This document shows, one piece after another, positions 44,083 to 52,442 of a DNA stretch of 64,000 nt (positions are counted from its first letter, which is position 1; each line of letters starts with the position of its first letter). Origin of the DNA: Prostheceraeus crozeri (Eukaryota; Platyhelminthes; Polycladida; Euryleptidae); NCBI GenBank assembly GCA_907163375.1, contig CAJQUW010003207.1, forward strand, positions 37,899 to 101,898, read 5' to 3'. The translations under genes and the position numbers were made by a program. The notes under the pieces were generated by a model, which saw only the letters and a program-made list of their open reading frames with translations, had not been told where the DNA came from and searched no databases.

Positions 44083-44565
44083 TTACAAATATGTTGTCTT
44101 CCTTCGTTTTGACTTGTTTCTAGTCGCAGTGGAATTTCGTTTGCGCTTTCTTGTTTTCACTCGACGTCTAGATTTAGAACGTGCTGCTCTAGTCGGCTTT
44201 TTACTTTTCCTGCGTCTTTGCTTAGTAACTCGACCGGATCCAACTTGTCTTGACTTCCTACGCTTCTTCCGAACTGTACGTCTCGTCTTTGTTAAATCAT
44301 CTAATGCGTCTATGGCAGATTGCTGCGCGCGCATTTTCATAGATTCACCGATATCCTCACCTTGAAGCGCATCAGCTGCAACATTTGCACCAAAATCTAA
44401 AGCCCTGCTTCCAACACGCTTCATAATTGGTACGCCATACTTTTTGAGTGTTGGAAGAACCATACGTCTTAGTGCACCAAATATGCCTCCTCCAACTTGT
44501 CGTCTACCTCCAACAAACACGGGATAACCGCTCTGATATGATGGTCTACTGTAAATGCCTGTCAT
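44083..44565 (-). CDS. PX: pX-like basic virion core protein
   Basis: 160 residues. Starts with YSRPSYQSGYPVFVGGRRQ, then GGGIFGALRRMVLPTLKKYG, an amphipathic/hydrophobic Gly-rich segment. From about residue 95 it is a long Lys/Arg-rich tail (KKRRKSRQ, KQRRRKSKKP, KRRKTTYL). Adenovirus pX/mu-like and Polinton PX proteins combine a GG-containing protease-processing region with such a basic tail and condense the packaged DNA. The homologue at 62072-62527 starts with the same SRPSY...GG..IGARRQ...GG pattern. It ends 11 bp before the capsid gene starts. Confidence 0.75.
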   Translation of the reverse strand: MTGIYSRPSYQSGYPVFVGGRRQVGGGIFGALRRMVLPTLKKYGVPIMKRVGSRALDFGANVAADALQGEDIGESMKMRAQQSAIDALDDLTKTRRTVRKKRRKSRQVGSGRVTKQRRRKSKKPTRAARSKSRRRVKTRKRKRNSTATRNKSKRRKTTYL

Positions 44566-44608
44566 TATGACTATTGAATAACTATGGAAGTCACAATAGC
44601 GTAAAGCC

Positions 44609-46213
44609 TTATTCTCGTGACCTAATATGTAGGGTCAAAACAGTAACACCACCACAGAACGGTACTACTTCTCCTGCGTCATCATGAATTGATATGTCAA
44701 TTCTATTGATGAAATTTCGGCTGATTGGTAGATACATTGTGTTAAAAAATTCTCGATTGATTAGTTGCTTCCTTACGGATGAGAGAGGAAATGTGCGCAG
44801 AAGTGGGGCCTCAATGTCGCCAACCCTTGTATATTCAATAATGTTACAATAGACGTATAAGTTACTTATATCACGCTCTAGTGATGGGGCGGTATCGCCT
44901 ATTGATGTGCCTTCATAAATAGTTGATTTTGAGAATCCCAATGTGGTCGTTAACACGCTATCCAGCTTGATAAGAGAGTTCTTCCTTACCTTTACAATCA
45001 TGCGTTTCTTATGCGGGTCATAAGAAAAGTGATATTCATCTGCATCAAGGTAATATACACCAAACTCATTTAACTTTGTACACAATTCAGATGGCGTTTT
45101 CAAGCTTTCAATGTTCAAATTAACTCTTTTTACAAGTTCACTGGAAGTAGACAATTCATCACCCAATATGTCTTCGCTGTATACGTGGATATCCCATGAA
45201 GCATTTGTTGATGCTTTGAGTTTAGAAGAGGACAATTGAACCTTGAATGTATCATTTAATTCTGTCAACCAAGGTGCGCTTTCAAGGCCCTTAAACATCC
45301 CAATCATTTCAGATCCGAATTCAATAACAGCGGACTCAGACTTTTCCAATGGTGTCTTTTTAGTAAAAACAATAAATTCTGCCTCCGTTTCAACAGTAAA
45401 TAAAGTTACTTTCTCTTTCTTATATTCACAAGTCATTAACGTTTCTGGCACTGATCCTTGAAACTTTCTTGCAAAGTCTTCAACACTTCTAATGACCTCA
45501 AATTTATTTTTTACTCGGATGCTCCTTTTTTGTAATGCATACAATGGCACAATTCTACATTGAAAATCAGTGACTTTCCTCTCCGAATTCCACCCACGTC
45601 CATTGTACCAATACCTTGATGAGAAAGTTGTTCTGGAATACCCAAAAGTATGACTCAAATCCTTACCTAATACAAGAAGAACATGCTTCCCTTCCTTCAT
45701 CAGTTTTGTTGACCCCTTTATGACTGGTTTGTAGAATTTATTCAAAGTCAGCTTGAAGAGATCATTTATTCGTTCAAACATTCTACCGATTTCCTTTTCT
45801 GTATCTTGCAAGCTCATTGTGGGAACCTTAGAATCAAAAGTTGACGTTGCAAATGCCTTTTGAATTTTAATCATGTTTTGGACAGATGGTAAAAATGTTG
45901 AAAAAGGATGTAAAGTTAGATGATGAAAAGCCCATGTACCATGTAGACTATTTTGAATTATGCGAAAGCAATCATCCTTCTCTCGCACTTCTTTATGTAG
46001 TTCAAAATAGTTGTTCTTTAGCAAACTGATATCGTTGTAATAAGTAATTTCAGTTAGAGCAGCTTCATGGGGTCCATGCAGAGTAATTGGATTAGCGAAT
46101 TCAACAGAGTATAGAGATGGTTTGTTACTTGGGAATATCTTGGGGTTGCTATTGCTTGGAAGAATGATGTTGAAGTTAGTAGACATGTTAAACTCATATA
46201 TGGAAGAAGTCAC
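44609..46213 (-). CDS. Putative penton / minor capsid protein
   Basis: 534 residues; the more likely start is the ATG at residue 10 (MSTNFNIILPSNS). The N-terminus (FNIILPSNS ... FPSNKPSLYSVEFANPITLHGPHEAALTEITY) is the strand pattern of the Polinton/adintovirus second capsid protein: polar 'LPSN', 'NKPS.Y...', 'L.G.wEvAL.eI.Y'. It continues through a long middle to a C-terminus with YVYCNIIEYTRVGD and LLRTFP. Position between integrase and pX-like gene fits a structural role. No such gene exists at the equivalent place in the second element. Family call from pattern; exact vertex function inferred. Confidence 0.6.
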   Translation of the reverse strand: MTSSIYEFNMSTNFNIILPSNSNPKIFPSNKPSLYSVEFANPITLHGPHEAALTEITYYNDISLLKNNYFELHKEVREKDDCFRIIQNSLHGTWAFHHLTLHPFSTFLPSVQNMIKIQKAFATSTFDSKVPTMSLQDTEKEIGRMFERINDLFKLTLNKFYKPVIKGSTKLMKEGKHVLLVLGKDLSHTFGYSRTTFSSRYWYNGRGWNSERKVTDFQCRIVPLYALQKRSIRVKNKFEVIRSVEDFARKFQGSVPETLMTCEYKKEKVTLFTVETEAEFIVFTKKTPLEKSESAVIEFGSEMIGMFKGLESAPWLTELNDTFKVQLSSSKLKASTNASWDIHVYSEDILGDELSTSSELVKRVNLNIESLKTPSELCTKLNEFGVYYLDADEYHFSYDPHKKRMIVKVRKNSLIKLDSVLTTTLGFSKSTIYEGTSIGDTAPSLERDISNLYVYCNIIEYTRVGDIEAPLLRTFPLSSVRKQLINREFFNTMYLPISRNFINRIDISIHDDAGEVVPFCGGVTVLTLHIRSRE

Positions 46214-46226
46214 ATGCTATATTAGC

Positions 46227-47378
46227 TCAAAAGTTACGAGTGTCTCCCATCTCCACATTTTGTAGATCCTGGTGCGTTATCCAGCTATTGAATGAATCAG
46301 GATATCCTTTCCATTTAACTAGATATTTCCTTTGATTGCCATGACCTTTCCTCCTAATTATTTTGTCAATCATATACACCTCTTCACTTCTGTCTACTAC
46401 TTGCAATTCATAAGAGTAAAATTTTCCTTCAATTGGATTGCCATGGTAATCTATTAATTTATACATGGTGGGTCTAAATTTTGTATTTACTTCATCCACA
46501 AAAAACTCTTCTTCAGTCCAATTAGGTAGATACCCCTTCTCAAATGTAGACTTAACCTTTGAAATCCGAACTCTATCACCAACATTAATTTTCTTTTCAT
46601 TGGAAATGTTTTTCGCTTTCTCATCATACAATCGAAGCCATACATCCATCGCATTATCTGGGGTAACATCAACTGGTTTCATCTTAATGATTCGATGGTA
46701 GCTTTCATTGTAATTCTTAACAAATTTCTGCAGCTCACCTACCCAAACATGTGTATTTTTTGCAGTGAAATAGCGCCATATTTTTGTCTTCAGTGTGCGA
46801 TTGAACCTCTCAACCATGGCAGCTTTATAAGCACTTTTGACACTAAACAATTCCACATTATGACTTTTAAGGAGACTTCGAACATGAGAGTTTTCGAATT
46901 CCTTCCCTTGATCGGTCTGTATTCTTTGCGGAACACGCCCCTCATCGAAAATGCTCTGAAAAGCCGCTTCAACTTCTGGTCCTCGTTTAGATTTCAGCGC
47001 ACGTGCCCAAGCATAGCGAGATAAAATATCTATTACAGTTAAGATGTATTTATAGCCATCATTGTACTGTGATATCTGTTGCATGTCAGCCAAGTCCGCT
47101 TGCCATTGACTATCTATATTGTTAACAACATATTTTCTTGTTGGAAACCGCTTTCTCGCATTTTTGTGAAGAGTGTAAGTCGGTTGACTCCTCAACCACT
47201 TCTTGACTTTCTCTATTCCCACACCTGCTGCACGAGCTAGAACCTCCAGACGACTGAAACTTGCGGGATGATTTAAGTCGTAATAAATCTTCCTCAGCTT
47301 CACGGCTGTACTCATCGTCTTTGTTCTGATTTGCACGCGTATTACTCGCACAGCAACTGCTAACACAATTGATATCAA
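46227..47378 (-). CDS. INT: Polinton integrase with C-terminal chromodomain
   Basis: 383 codons as tracked; a start at residue 22 (MSTAVKLRKIYYDL, 47315) is more likely, as homology begins there. N-terminal helical region, then an rve-type core with WQADLADMQ (first Asp), IQTDQGKEFEN (second Asp) and AAMVERFNRTLK (Glu): the D,D-35-E triad. Then an SH3-like strand segment (GDRVRISK ... WTEEEFFVDEV) and a chromodomain: VYMIDKIIRRKG, KYLVKWKGYPDSFNSW. It joins element ends to the host chromosome and makes the 6-bp duplication; the chromodomain may bind methylated histones. Intact. Confidence 0.93.
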   Translation of the reverse strand: MISIVLAVAVRVIRVQIRTKTMSTAVKLRKIYYDLNHPASFSRLEVLARAAGVGIEKVKKWLRSQPTYTLHKNARKRFPTRKYVVNNIDSQWQADLADMQQISQYNDGYKYILTVIDILSRYAWARALKSKRGPEVEAAFQSIFDEGRVPQRIQTDQGKEFENSHVRSLLKSHNVELFSVKSAYKAAMVERFNRTLKTKIWRYFTAKNTHVWVGELQKFVKNYNESYHRIIKMKPVDVTPDNAMDVWLRLYDEKAKNISNEKKINVGDRVRISKVKSTFEKGYLPNWTEEEFFVDEVNTKFRPTMYKLIDYHGNPIEGKFYSYELQVVDRSEEVYMIDKIIRRKGHGNQRKYLVKWKGYPDSFNSWITHQDLQNVEMGDTRNF

Positions 47379-47448
47379 CCTCTATGCCCTCTTCTGCTTT
47401 ACCTTCGAGCGCAGATTTCAAACAACAGCAAAATTTTTGTAACGACAT
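47122..47448 (-). CDS. Small cysteine-rich protein overlapping the integrase start
   Basis: 108 codons, overlapping the first 250 bp of the integrase frame. Cysteines: FCCCLK near the N-terminus, NCVSSCCA, SCSRCG and a terminal KKICC. The second element has an equivalent at 60764-60979 (MCCLPC, CTCGA, CCSCRKC) in the same place, also overlapping the integrase region. Conservation of position and cysteine content, not sequence, is the support. Family unknown; only the first 45 residues before the overlap may be under selection. Confidence 0.5.
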   Translation of the reverse strand: MSLQKFCCCLKSALEGKAEEGIEVDINCVSSCCASNTRANQNKDDEYSREAEEDLLRLKSSRKFQSSGGSSSCSRCGNRESQEVVEESTDLHSSQKCEKAVSNKKICC

Positions 47449-47482
47449 GATATGAGAGAGGCAAGGCTTAATTCATATTTGC

Positions 47483-48133
47483 TTAATATTTACTATACTC
47501 CTTCGCAACACGCATTGAGCGCCTAGTAGCTCTTTTTGGTTGCAGATCATCGGGATCATGAAGCTCTCGCTTGACCGCCATCGTGGGTGTTTTACTCTTT
47601 GATCCATCTTGTAAGTGACCCTTATCCAATTCATTCACAGTCGGTCCTCCAATAATATTGTGAGGTACATTTTGATCAGATAAAATTTTCTGAAAATATG
47701 ACCACCCTTGTGGTGCACCTAGTTTTCGCCTTACATCTCTGACAGCATATTGCAGAAGGTCATCTATGTGACTATTTCTAATAACATCACCAGTTGTTTC
47801 ATCTATTATCTCTCCTCTCTCATTGAACTTCACATGTGGATCAATGAAGTCAAATAATCGCTCAGCGCGCACACGATATGGTCGAGGTGTTGACAAGGTT
47901 ATAAATCGTCGCAACTTGTCACGAATCTGTCGCCTCTCGTCAATGTTTTCAGCTGCTAACTGCATTCGTCGATAGGGATCCTTAATCTTCTGAATTTCCA
48001 TATCCTTTTGTGTTAGTTCCTTAAGTTGATTCGTAATAGGCTGATCTATATTTTTGACTTCCTGTGCACTTTGTAATGTAGTCAATTGTACATACTCCTC
48101 TTGAGGAATGACTACCATCTTTGAATACGACAT
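47483..48133 (-). CDS. Conserved Polinton protein of about 216 residues, unknown
   Basis: The ATG at 48133 (MSYSKMVVIPQEEYVQL) is chosen over one 30 bp upstream because the homologue at 60070 starts MSSYSRMIVIPQDEYVQL. A central helical, charged region (YRRMQLAAENIDERRQIRDKLRR) leads to HVKFNERGEIIDETTGDVI and a block GWSYFQKIL...NVPHNIIGG that recurs in the homologue. The C-terminus is basic (KRATRRSMRV). Copies exist in all three elements, always right after the packaging ATPase, so it is probably a virion or packaging component. I know no name with certainty. Confidence 0.75.
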   Translation of the reverse strand: MSYSKMVVIPQEEYVQLTTLQSAQEVKNIDQPITNQLKELTQKDMEIQKIKDPYRRMQLAAENIDERRQIRDKLRRFITLSTPRPYRVRAERLFDFIDPHVKFNERGEIIDETTGDVIRNSHIDDLLQYAVRDVRRKLGAPQGWSYFQKILSDQNVPHNIIGGPTVNELDKGHLQDGSKSKTPTMAVKRELHDPDDLQPKRATRRSMRVAKEYSKY

Positions 48134-48172
48134 GTTTGAAAATAATAAGGCAACAAAGTACATTGCTTACAA

Positions 48173-48808
48173 CTAACTGTGAACCGAGAAAACTGTCATT
48201 GGTTCAGCGGAATTAGGTATGATATTTGTTCGAAATCGAAGTCGTTCCGGACATTCCTGGGTTAGATCAATAAATAGATAACCATGTGGTTTCTTTGTTA
48301 CATCTTCATTTATTTTTGAAAGTACTTTAGGTTGTTGAGGTAATATCTGTCTACTGAGATGATGTATCTGACTGCTATCTCTTGGATTTTTAAATATTGC
48401 CAAATAATGTGTATTCAAACTTCTAGTTCTTTGCTCTTTCCCTCCATCGAAGATGTTTTGGGTGATGTAGATAATAAAAGCTTCCCTATGATGTGCAGTT
48501 TGAATGAACATTTCAGTTACATCCTTTGAAGATTTGCTTTCTCGTAATAGATCATCTAATACTAGTAAGTCACCTGCTTTGATATCCTCAGTTGATGGCA
48601 ACCCTTGCTTCACCTCATAACCTTTCTGGCGAAGTGTAGAATGTAGTTGTGGTTGAAATATTCCACAATATAATTTGACTCTCTTAATTTCCTTGTTAAA
48701 CATTTCATTTCTATATTGTAGCAATTCAGTTACAAATGTAGTTTTACCGGACTGACTTGGTCCAGCGACACACATTGTGCGATCAGTGAATAGACGAAAA
48801 TCTGTCAT
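48173..48808 (-). CDS. ATP: Packaging ATPase (A32/FtsK-HerA type)
   Basis: 211 residues. Walker A: CVAGPSQSGKTTF (residues 16-23). Walker B: LLVLDDLL (81-88). Then a sensor-like block FIIYITQNIFDGGKEQRTRSLNTHY and RDSSQIHHLSRQ, an arginine-containing motif typical of viral packaging ATPases. It translocates DNA into the preformed capsid. It begins the densely packed leftward late block (ATPase, 216-aa protein, Cys-rich, integrase, penton, pX, capsid, protease). No TATA box is visible upstream. Intact; the other two elements carry broken copies. Confidence 0.92.
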   Translation of the reverse strand: MTDFRLFTDRTMCVAGPSQSGKTTFVTELLQYRNEMFNKEIKRVKLYCGIFQPQLHSTLRQKGYEVKQGLPSTEDIKAGDLLVLDDLLRESKSSKDVTEMFIQTAHHREAFIIYITQNIFDGGKEQRTRSLNTHYLAIFKNPRDSSQIHHLSRQILPQQPKVLSKINEDVTKKPHGYLFIDLTQECPERLRFRTNIIPNSAEPMTVFSVHS

Positions 48809-48889
48809 CTTATAATTCCATTAACATTAAACTCATCATCCCGCTAATTTTGCTTAGAACAACAAAACAGTCACATGTTCCAGATCACG

Positions 48890-48895
48890 TTTATT
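48890..48895 (-). terminator. Polyadenylation signal after the 244-aa gene
   Basis: AATAAA on the minus strand, about 55 bp downstream of the stop at 48950; the spacing is typical. Confidence 0.5.
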
Positions 48896-48949
48896 TACAT
48901 TCAGAATAGAAACTTTCAAGTTACATTTACAAATTAAAACATTTACAAA

Positions 48950-49684
48950 TTAAAACATTTGTGTTTCCTCATCACAATTAGGATTATAGAAAGTTTTCAA
49001 GTCAGCATCTTGGCGCTTCAACTTCAATTTAGGAATCCCATCTTTAGATTTCCGCCCTCGCTTTTTGCTCTCTTCCTTCCCATCACTTGAAGCAGTCTTA
49101 TCAATGTTAATTAAACATTTATCAATTGGTAGTGGTTCATAGACTAGTTGAAGAACCTTCATTTGTAAAGATGCGACTTTACCAGTCGAACCATGTGAGC
49201 CAATATAAAGTCCGGTAACGTGCACTAAGCCCATATAGCGGCCCCGTTTGAGATCCTCACATTCCATCGCGTTTGTAAAGAGATCGAATGCTTGAAAATG
49301 ATCCGATAGTTTTAAAAACAGTGTATCGAATTCCGGCAATTCCTTATAACCAACTCCTTCCTCTAATGCCTTTCTCCAATGAGTGGGAGCACTTTCAGGC
49401 AGCTCAACACATTCTTTCGCGAAAGAGTCAATAGTTTTAGGAATCACCTGTTGCCATTTTGGAAAAGTCACTCGCATTTGTCTCATATTGCTATACCCTG
49501 ATGTAGATATACCATTACTGTGGAAGAATGGAACTTGAAGATAAAAGCCATCATCACCATAATTCAAGGTTTGAAAGTAGAATGTATTTCCAATCCCTTG
49601 CACCTTTCGTGTCGGACGAAGCTTCAAGAGATCTTGCTCAAAAGCGTCACCTTCCTCTCTGATTGTATACATTTTCTGAGTCAT
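48950..49684 (-). CDS. Conserved Polinton protein with basic tail, possible ssDNA-binding protein
   Basis: 244 residues. It shares with the protein at 56660-57434 a block VTGLYIGSHGSTGKVASLQMK (there VNGLYYGRHKDNKIASLSMH), a preceding WxxxL region, and a Lys/Arg-rich C-terminal stretch (KKRGRKSKDG here). The strand-rich body and basic tail would suit an OB-fold single-strand binder for protein-primed replication; this is a guess. It has its own TATA box and a TGACTCA (AP-1-like) site, and lies apart from the packed late block, which suits an early gene. Intact. Confidence 0.65.
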   Translation of the reverse strand: MTQKMYTIREEGDAFEQDLLKLRPTRKVQGIGNTFYFQTLNYGDDGFYLQVPFFHSNGISTSGYSNMRQMRVTFPKWQQVIPKTIDSFAKECVELPESAPTHWRKALEEGVGYKELPEFDTLFLKLSDHFQAFDLFTNAMECEDLKRGRYMGLVHVTGLYIGSHGSTGKVASLQMKVLQLVYEPLPIDKCLINIDKTASSDGKEESKKRGRKSKDGIPKLKLKRQDADLKTFYNPNCDEETQMF

Positions 49685-49769
49685 GTTTCAACAAGTACTA
49701 ATTCGGAGCTTTCAACCAGCGCAAATGAATTGTCACTTGAAAGTGGTAAAATATCATTAAAGCGTCTTC

Positions 49770-49794
49770 CTTATATACACCTATATATGACTCA
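49770..49794 (-). promoter_or_regulatory. TATA box and AP-1-like site of the 244-aa gene
   Basis: Minus-strand TATATAAG at 49777-49770, about 86 bp before the ATG, and TGAGTCA at 49794-49788 just upstream of it. Confidence 0.6.
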
Positions 49795-49835
49795 TCAATC
49801 AAAGTGATGACGTGTCACTTAATGATTCGCTAACC

Positions 49836-50227
49836 TTATATTAACATTGCAGCAGTTGCTGCAATCCTTCCAAGCGGACTATTGATTACACCATTAATAC
49901 TGTTTCCAATATCATTTAACATACTTAGAAACCCACCACCACCGCGCTGAATTAAGTTTCGCCTTTTCTTATCACTACTCCTTGGATTTGAAAACTTTTT
50001 TATGCTATTCAAAGAGCCAGCATTCAACAGAGGCTTGTAAATAGGTAGACATTTGTGTATTGCAAAAGCTAAATCACGAATGAAATCATCACTTGAATTT
50101 TGAATCAATTACACTTCTTCTTATTATCATGTATCCTGTTTAACTTTCGCAACGCCTTTTTAAACTGACTTGAAGGTTTGAAGGACCGTTTCGATTGACG
50201 AGAAGATGCCTTCCGTTTTACAGACAT
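49836..50227 (-). pseudogene. Core-like basic GGFL protein, frameshifted
   Basis: The ATG at 50227 opens a Lys/Arg-rich N-terminus (KRKASSRQSKRSFK, FKKALRKLN) that stops near 50110. A frame offset by one base continues from about 50108 with SSDDFIRDL, a basic DKKRRNLIQ and GGGGFLSML. The intact homologue at 59053 has all of these in one frame (DKFIREI, QRKRKTLTQ, GGFLSAIL). So one indel near 50105-50115 splits an otherwise preserved gene. Likely a DNA-condensing core protein. Confidence 0.65.
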
Positions 50228-50355
50228 TTTTATTCTAATATGGAAATAGATAATACAATTACAATTTTTGCTTAGTACTTACAACATTATATACAAAAGT
50301 TTACAAGCATTCACACAGAGTTTGTTGCTGGTACTTATAAAATTACATAAAACAC

Positions 50356-50979
50356 TTAACGAGTTGTAGAGGGAAACTGATATACACTCACATCGGCTAG
50401 AGTCTGATTTGTAGCAGTTATGAGCTGCTCAATGTCTTTCATTAGATGTTTTGAAATTGGACAGCACATACAGCAGGGCTTTGAATGGAAAGTCTTTAAA
50501 ATATTGGCATAGTATGCCCGCAAACTGATTACCTCAGAATGTCCTTGAGCAGCCACATTGATGCTTACTGATGGCGGTCCACTGAACAAGTCCAGTTTGC
50601 ATTTCTCACCCTTCTCGTCATAGTAGCTGGAGGTGATAATGTCATGGAGACATGTGTTGAGTTTCCGTTGGATACTGCTGCACCAACAGCGAGAGTATTC
50701 CGGTACAATCTCCGTTTGAGCTAGTGGGCGAAATACTTCATTGAGCCAAAATCTTGCAACTCGTGTAAGAGCGTTGTTCACGACTCTCATTAACATTCTC
50801 TGCACCACAACGTCCTCTCCGCAGCGGAAATACTTCACTATTTCCTCCATCAGATGCACCAAATCCGCTTTATAGCCAGTTATATTCACGGCAGAATAAA
50901 ATATATTGCCGGTGAAGAGTTGACTTCGGTAAATTATTGAAATGGGAATGTTGGTAGTGAACGACATGCTGATTGACAT
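50356..50979 (-). CDS. Unknown 207-residue Polinton protein
   Basis: Intact, no family recognised. Mostly helical by composition (VHLMEEIVKYF, VVQRMLMRVVNNALTRVARFWLNEVF), with a Cys cluster SKPCCMCCPISKH near residues 170-182 that could bind zinc or form disulphides. No membrane segment. It has its own TATATAAG promoter 48-55 bp upstream of the ATG and lies between the IAP-like gene and the core-like gene, in the accessory, probably early, part of the element. Confidence 0.6.
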   Translation of the reverse strand: MSISMSFTTNIPISIIYRSQLFTGNIFYSAVNITGYKADLVHLMEEIVKYFRCGEDVVVQRMLMRVVNNALTRVARFWLNEVFRPLAQTEIVPEYSRCWCSSIQRKLNTCLHDIITSSYYDEKGEKCKLDLFSGPPSVSINVAAQGHSEVISLRAYYANILKTFHSKPCCMCCPISKHLMKDIEQLITATNQTLADVSVYQFPSTTR

Positions 50980-51026
50980 TGTATTAGCCTCAAATTATGC
51001 TTGAAATAGAACGGTACAATGTCCTC

Positions 51027-51034
51027 CTTATATA
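51027..51034 (-). promoter_or_regulatory. TATA box of the 207-aa gene
   Basis: Minus strand TATATAAGG, about 50 bp before the ATG at 50979, so the leader would be about 20-25 nt. Confidence 0.6.
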
Positions 51035-51089
51035 GAAAAGTCACACAAAGACACAATAGTGACCAATCACAGACCTGCATGATGACTCA

Positions 51090-51602
51090 TCATGCACGAT
51101 ATACAGTGACTGTTGAAGATATTTCTTCATCACAAAGGGGACAAGATGAAGTTTCAAAGGGTACATAACATGTAGAACACATAACGCTATGAGAACATGA
51201 CAAAAAGAGAAGGGATCGTTACTGTTTAAAACATTTAACGCAGTTCCGTTCACATAATAATTTAAATGTCTCTTCTTCTAATTTCCTTCTGAAGTCACTT
51301 TTATTGGGAGAACTTTTTATTAAAACACTGTCAGATGTCTCTTTCTTTCCATATCGTTCCAATTTGATCCTCCTAATTTCACTATCATTGCAGTGTAGCA
51401 TGGAGAAATCCTCTATCCACCTACGATCCAAATTGTGATTCATTGCATGCTCATCTAGATCCATTAGTCGATCAACTAAATCACCAGCGTTGATATTTTC
51501 ACTGAGATTTGTTACAGTTTCTATAGCTTTGAACGAATATCCAAGGTCTCTTGCGACAACCCACGACGTTGGGATACTAGTCATCATTATGTATGTCATC
51601 AA
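51090..51602 (-). pseudogene. IAP-like UBA-RING protein, RING split by an in-frame stop
   Basis: The frame starts at 51602, but a TATA-like CTATAAATATG at about 51615-51625 would place transcription start after the first ATG, so the ATG at 51587 (MMTSIPTSW) is more likely. Residues about 15-50 (ARDLGYSFKAIETVTNLSE ... LVDRLMDLDEHA) resemble the UBA domain of cellular IAPs. A linker leads to CERNCVKCF, the first zinc pair of a RING. A TAA at 51221-51219 interrupts; the same frame then supplies the rest (CSHSVMCSTC, then CPLC) and stops at 51090. No BIR domain. IAPs ubiquitinate targets and block cell death, and adintovirus-type elements are known to carry such genes. As read, the RING is truncated. 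Confidence 0.75.
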
Positions 51603-51683
51603 ACAACTATCTCATATTTATAGCTTAGTTTGTCTACGTAAAAGGAAAATCAATGTGTCATCTTGATGACAATGGTTTCAATA

Positions 51684-52024
51684 GTCACAATAGTCGCAAT
51701 TGAGCAAACCCATTCAAAATCAAACAACGGACGTCTATCGGTACGTACCCAAGTGCTCAGAACCAAACCACACAAGTTCGATCACAGACGTTCCGAAACA
51801 CAGTGTACTCAACCGAGTGTACCAAACACATGTACCTATCCAGTAAAACAGATCTCATACTTGTTCCTATTCATAACACTGAATTATACATGTACCTATC
51901 CATGTTCCTATTGATAACACTGAGTTATACATGTACCTATCCATGTACCTATTGATAACACTAAATTTTACATGTACCTATCCATGTACCTATCCCTCGC
52001 AAGTAGGGCACAGTTTTCACTACT
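51684..52024 (-). repeat. Polinton right terminal inverted repeat, about 341 bp
   Basis: Reverse complement matches 32298-32597 almost base for base, with one additional unit of about 41 bp in its internal tandem repeat (extra AGTGTTATCAATAGGAACATG near 51895-51940). Ends TTTCACTACT at 52024. Confidence 0.9.
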
Positions 52025-52030
52025 GTAATG
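52025..52030. repeat. Polinton target-site duplication, right (GTAATG)
   Basis: Identical to 32292-32297. Confidence 0.9.
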
Positions 52031-52259
52031 CATGTTTTAATTTGCTAGCATGACATTGTACAAGGTGAATGCCTTATCGGACACTTTGACACAGAAGATC
52101 CCAGAATGCCTACTGCTTTGAGTGGTAACTGCATAGGTGTGTTGTTCGTGAATAATCTCTCGGAACATATCTGTACCTAAGAAATTGAATTATTTGACTA
52201 CTCAATTTGATATCATAGCCAAGTTCACATATACATACATGCATATATATCTGCACACA

Positions 52260-52442
52260 TATCTGCAATGCCAATGGTGTGGTATATTTAGTGTCCACCA
52301 AAATGGCGATGCATTTTGTGCATACGTCAACTACATTGGAGATACGAATAGAACTATTCAGTCGAGAATATTAGAGCACACGAAGTCGAGCCACACCTCT
52401 GTAAATTTGAACACATATGCACTGCCAACCATCAATCAATGA
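52260..52442 (+). pseudogene. GIY-YIG-like fragment
   Basis: A short frame reads VNYIGDTNRTIQSRILEH, close to the YIGETGR...RL..H pattern of the Penelope-type nuclease at 25.3 kb. No more of an element is visible. A relic of a Penelope-like or related insertion, with modest support. Confidence 0.4.

Larger units (their letters stand above)
32298..52024. mobile_element. Complete Polinton/Maverick element (adintovirus-like), 19.7 kb
   Basis: Bounded by terminal inverted repeats beginning AGTAGTGAAAACTG on both sides and by the 6-bp duplication GTAATG. It contains the Polinton hallmark set: protein-primed DNA polymerase B, retroviral-type integrase with chromodomain, A32-like packaging ATPase, adenain-like protease, major capsid protein and putative penton, together with pX-like core protein. 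Rightward and leftward gene blocks converge at about 42.3 kb. Most genes are open; only the IAP-like gene and the core-like gene at 50.2 kb are visibly broken. It also carries unusual cargo: TBP-like and PC4-like ORFs and a seven-exon gene. Confidence 0.93.

Noticed and set aside
44114-44365. Plus-strand frame opposite the pX-like gene
   Set aside because: Shadow of the Lys/Arg-rich codons read in reverse; the leftward gene is supported by a homologue.
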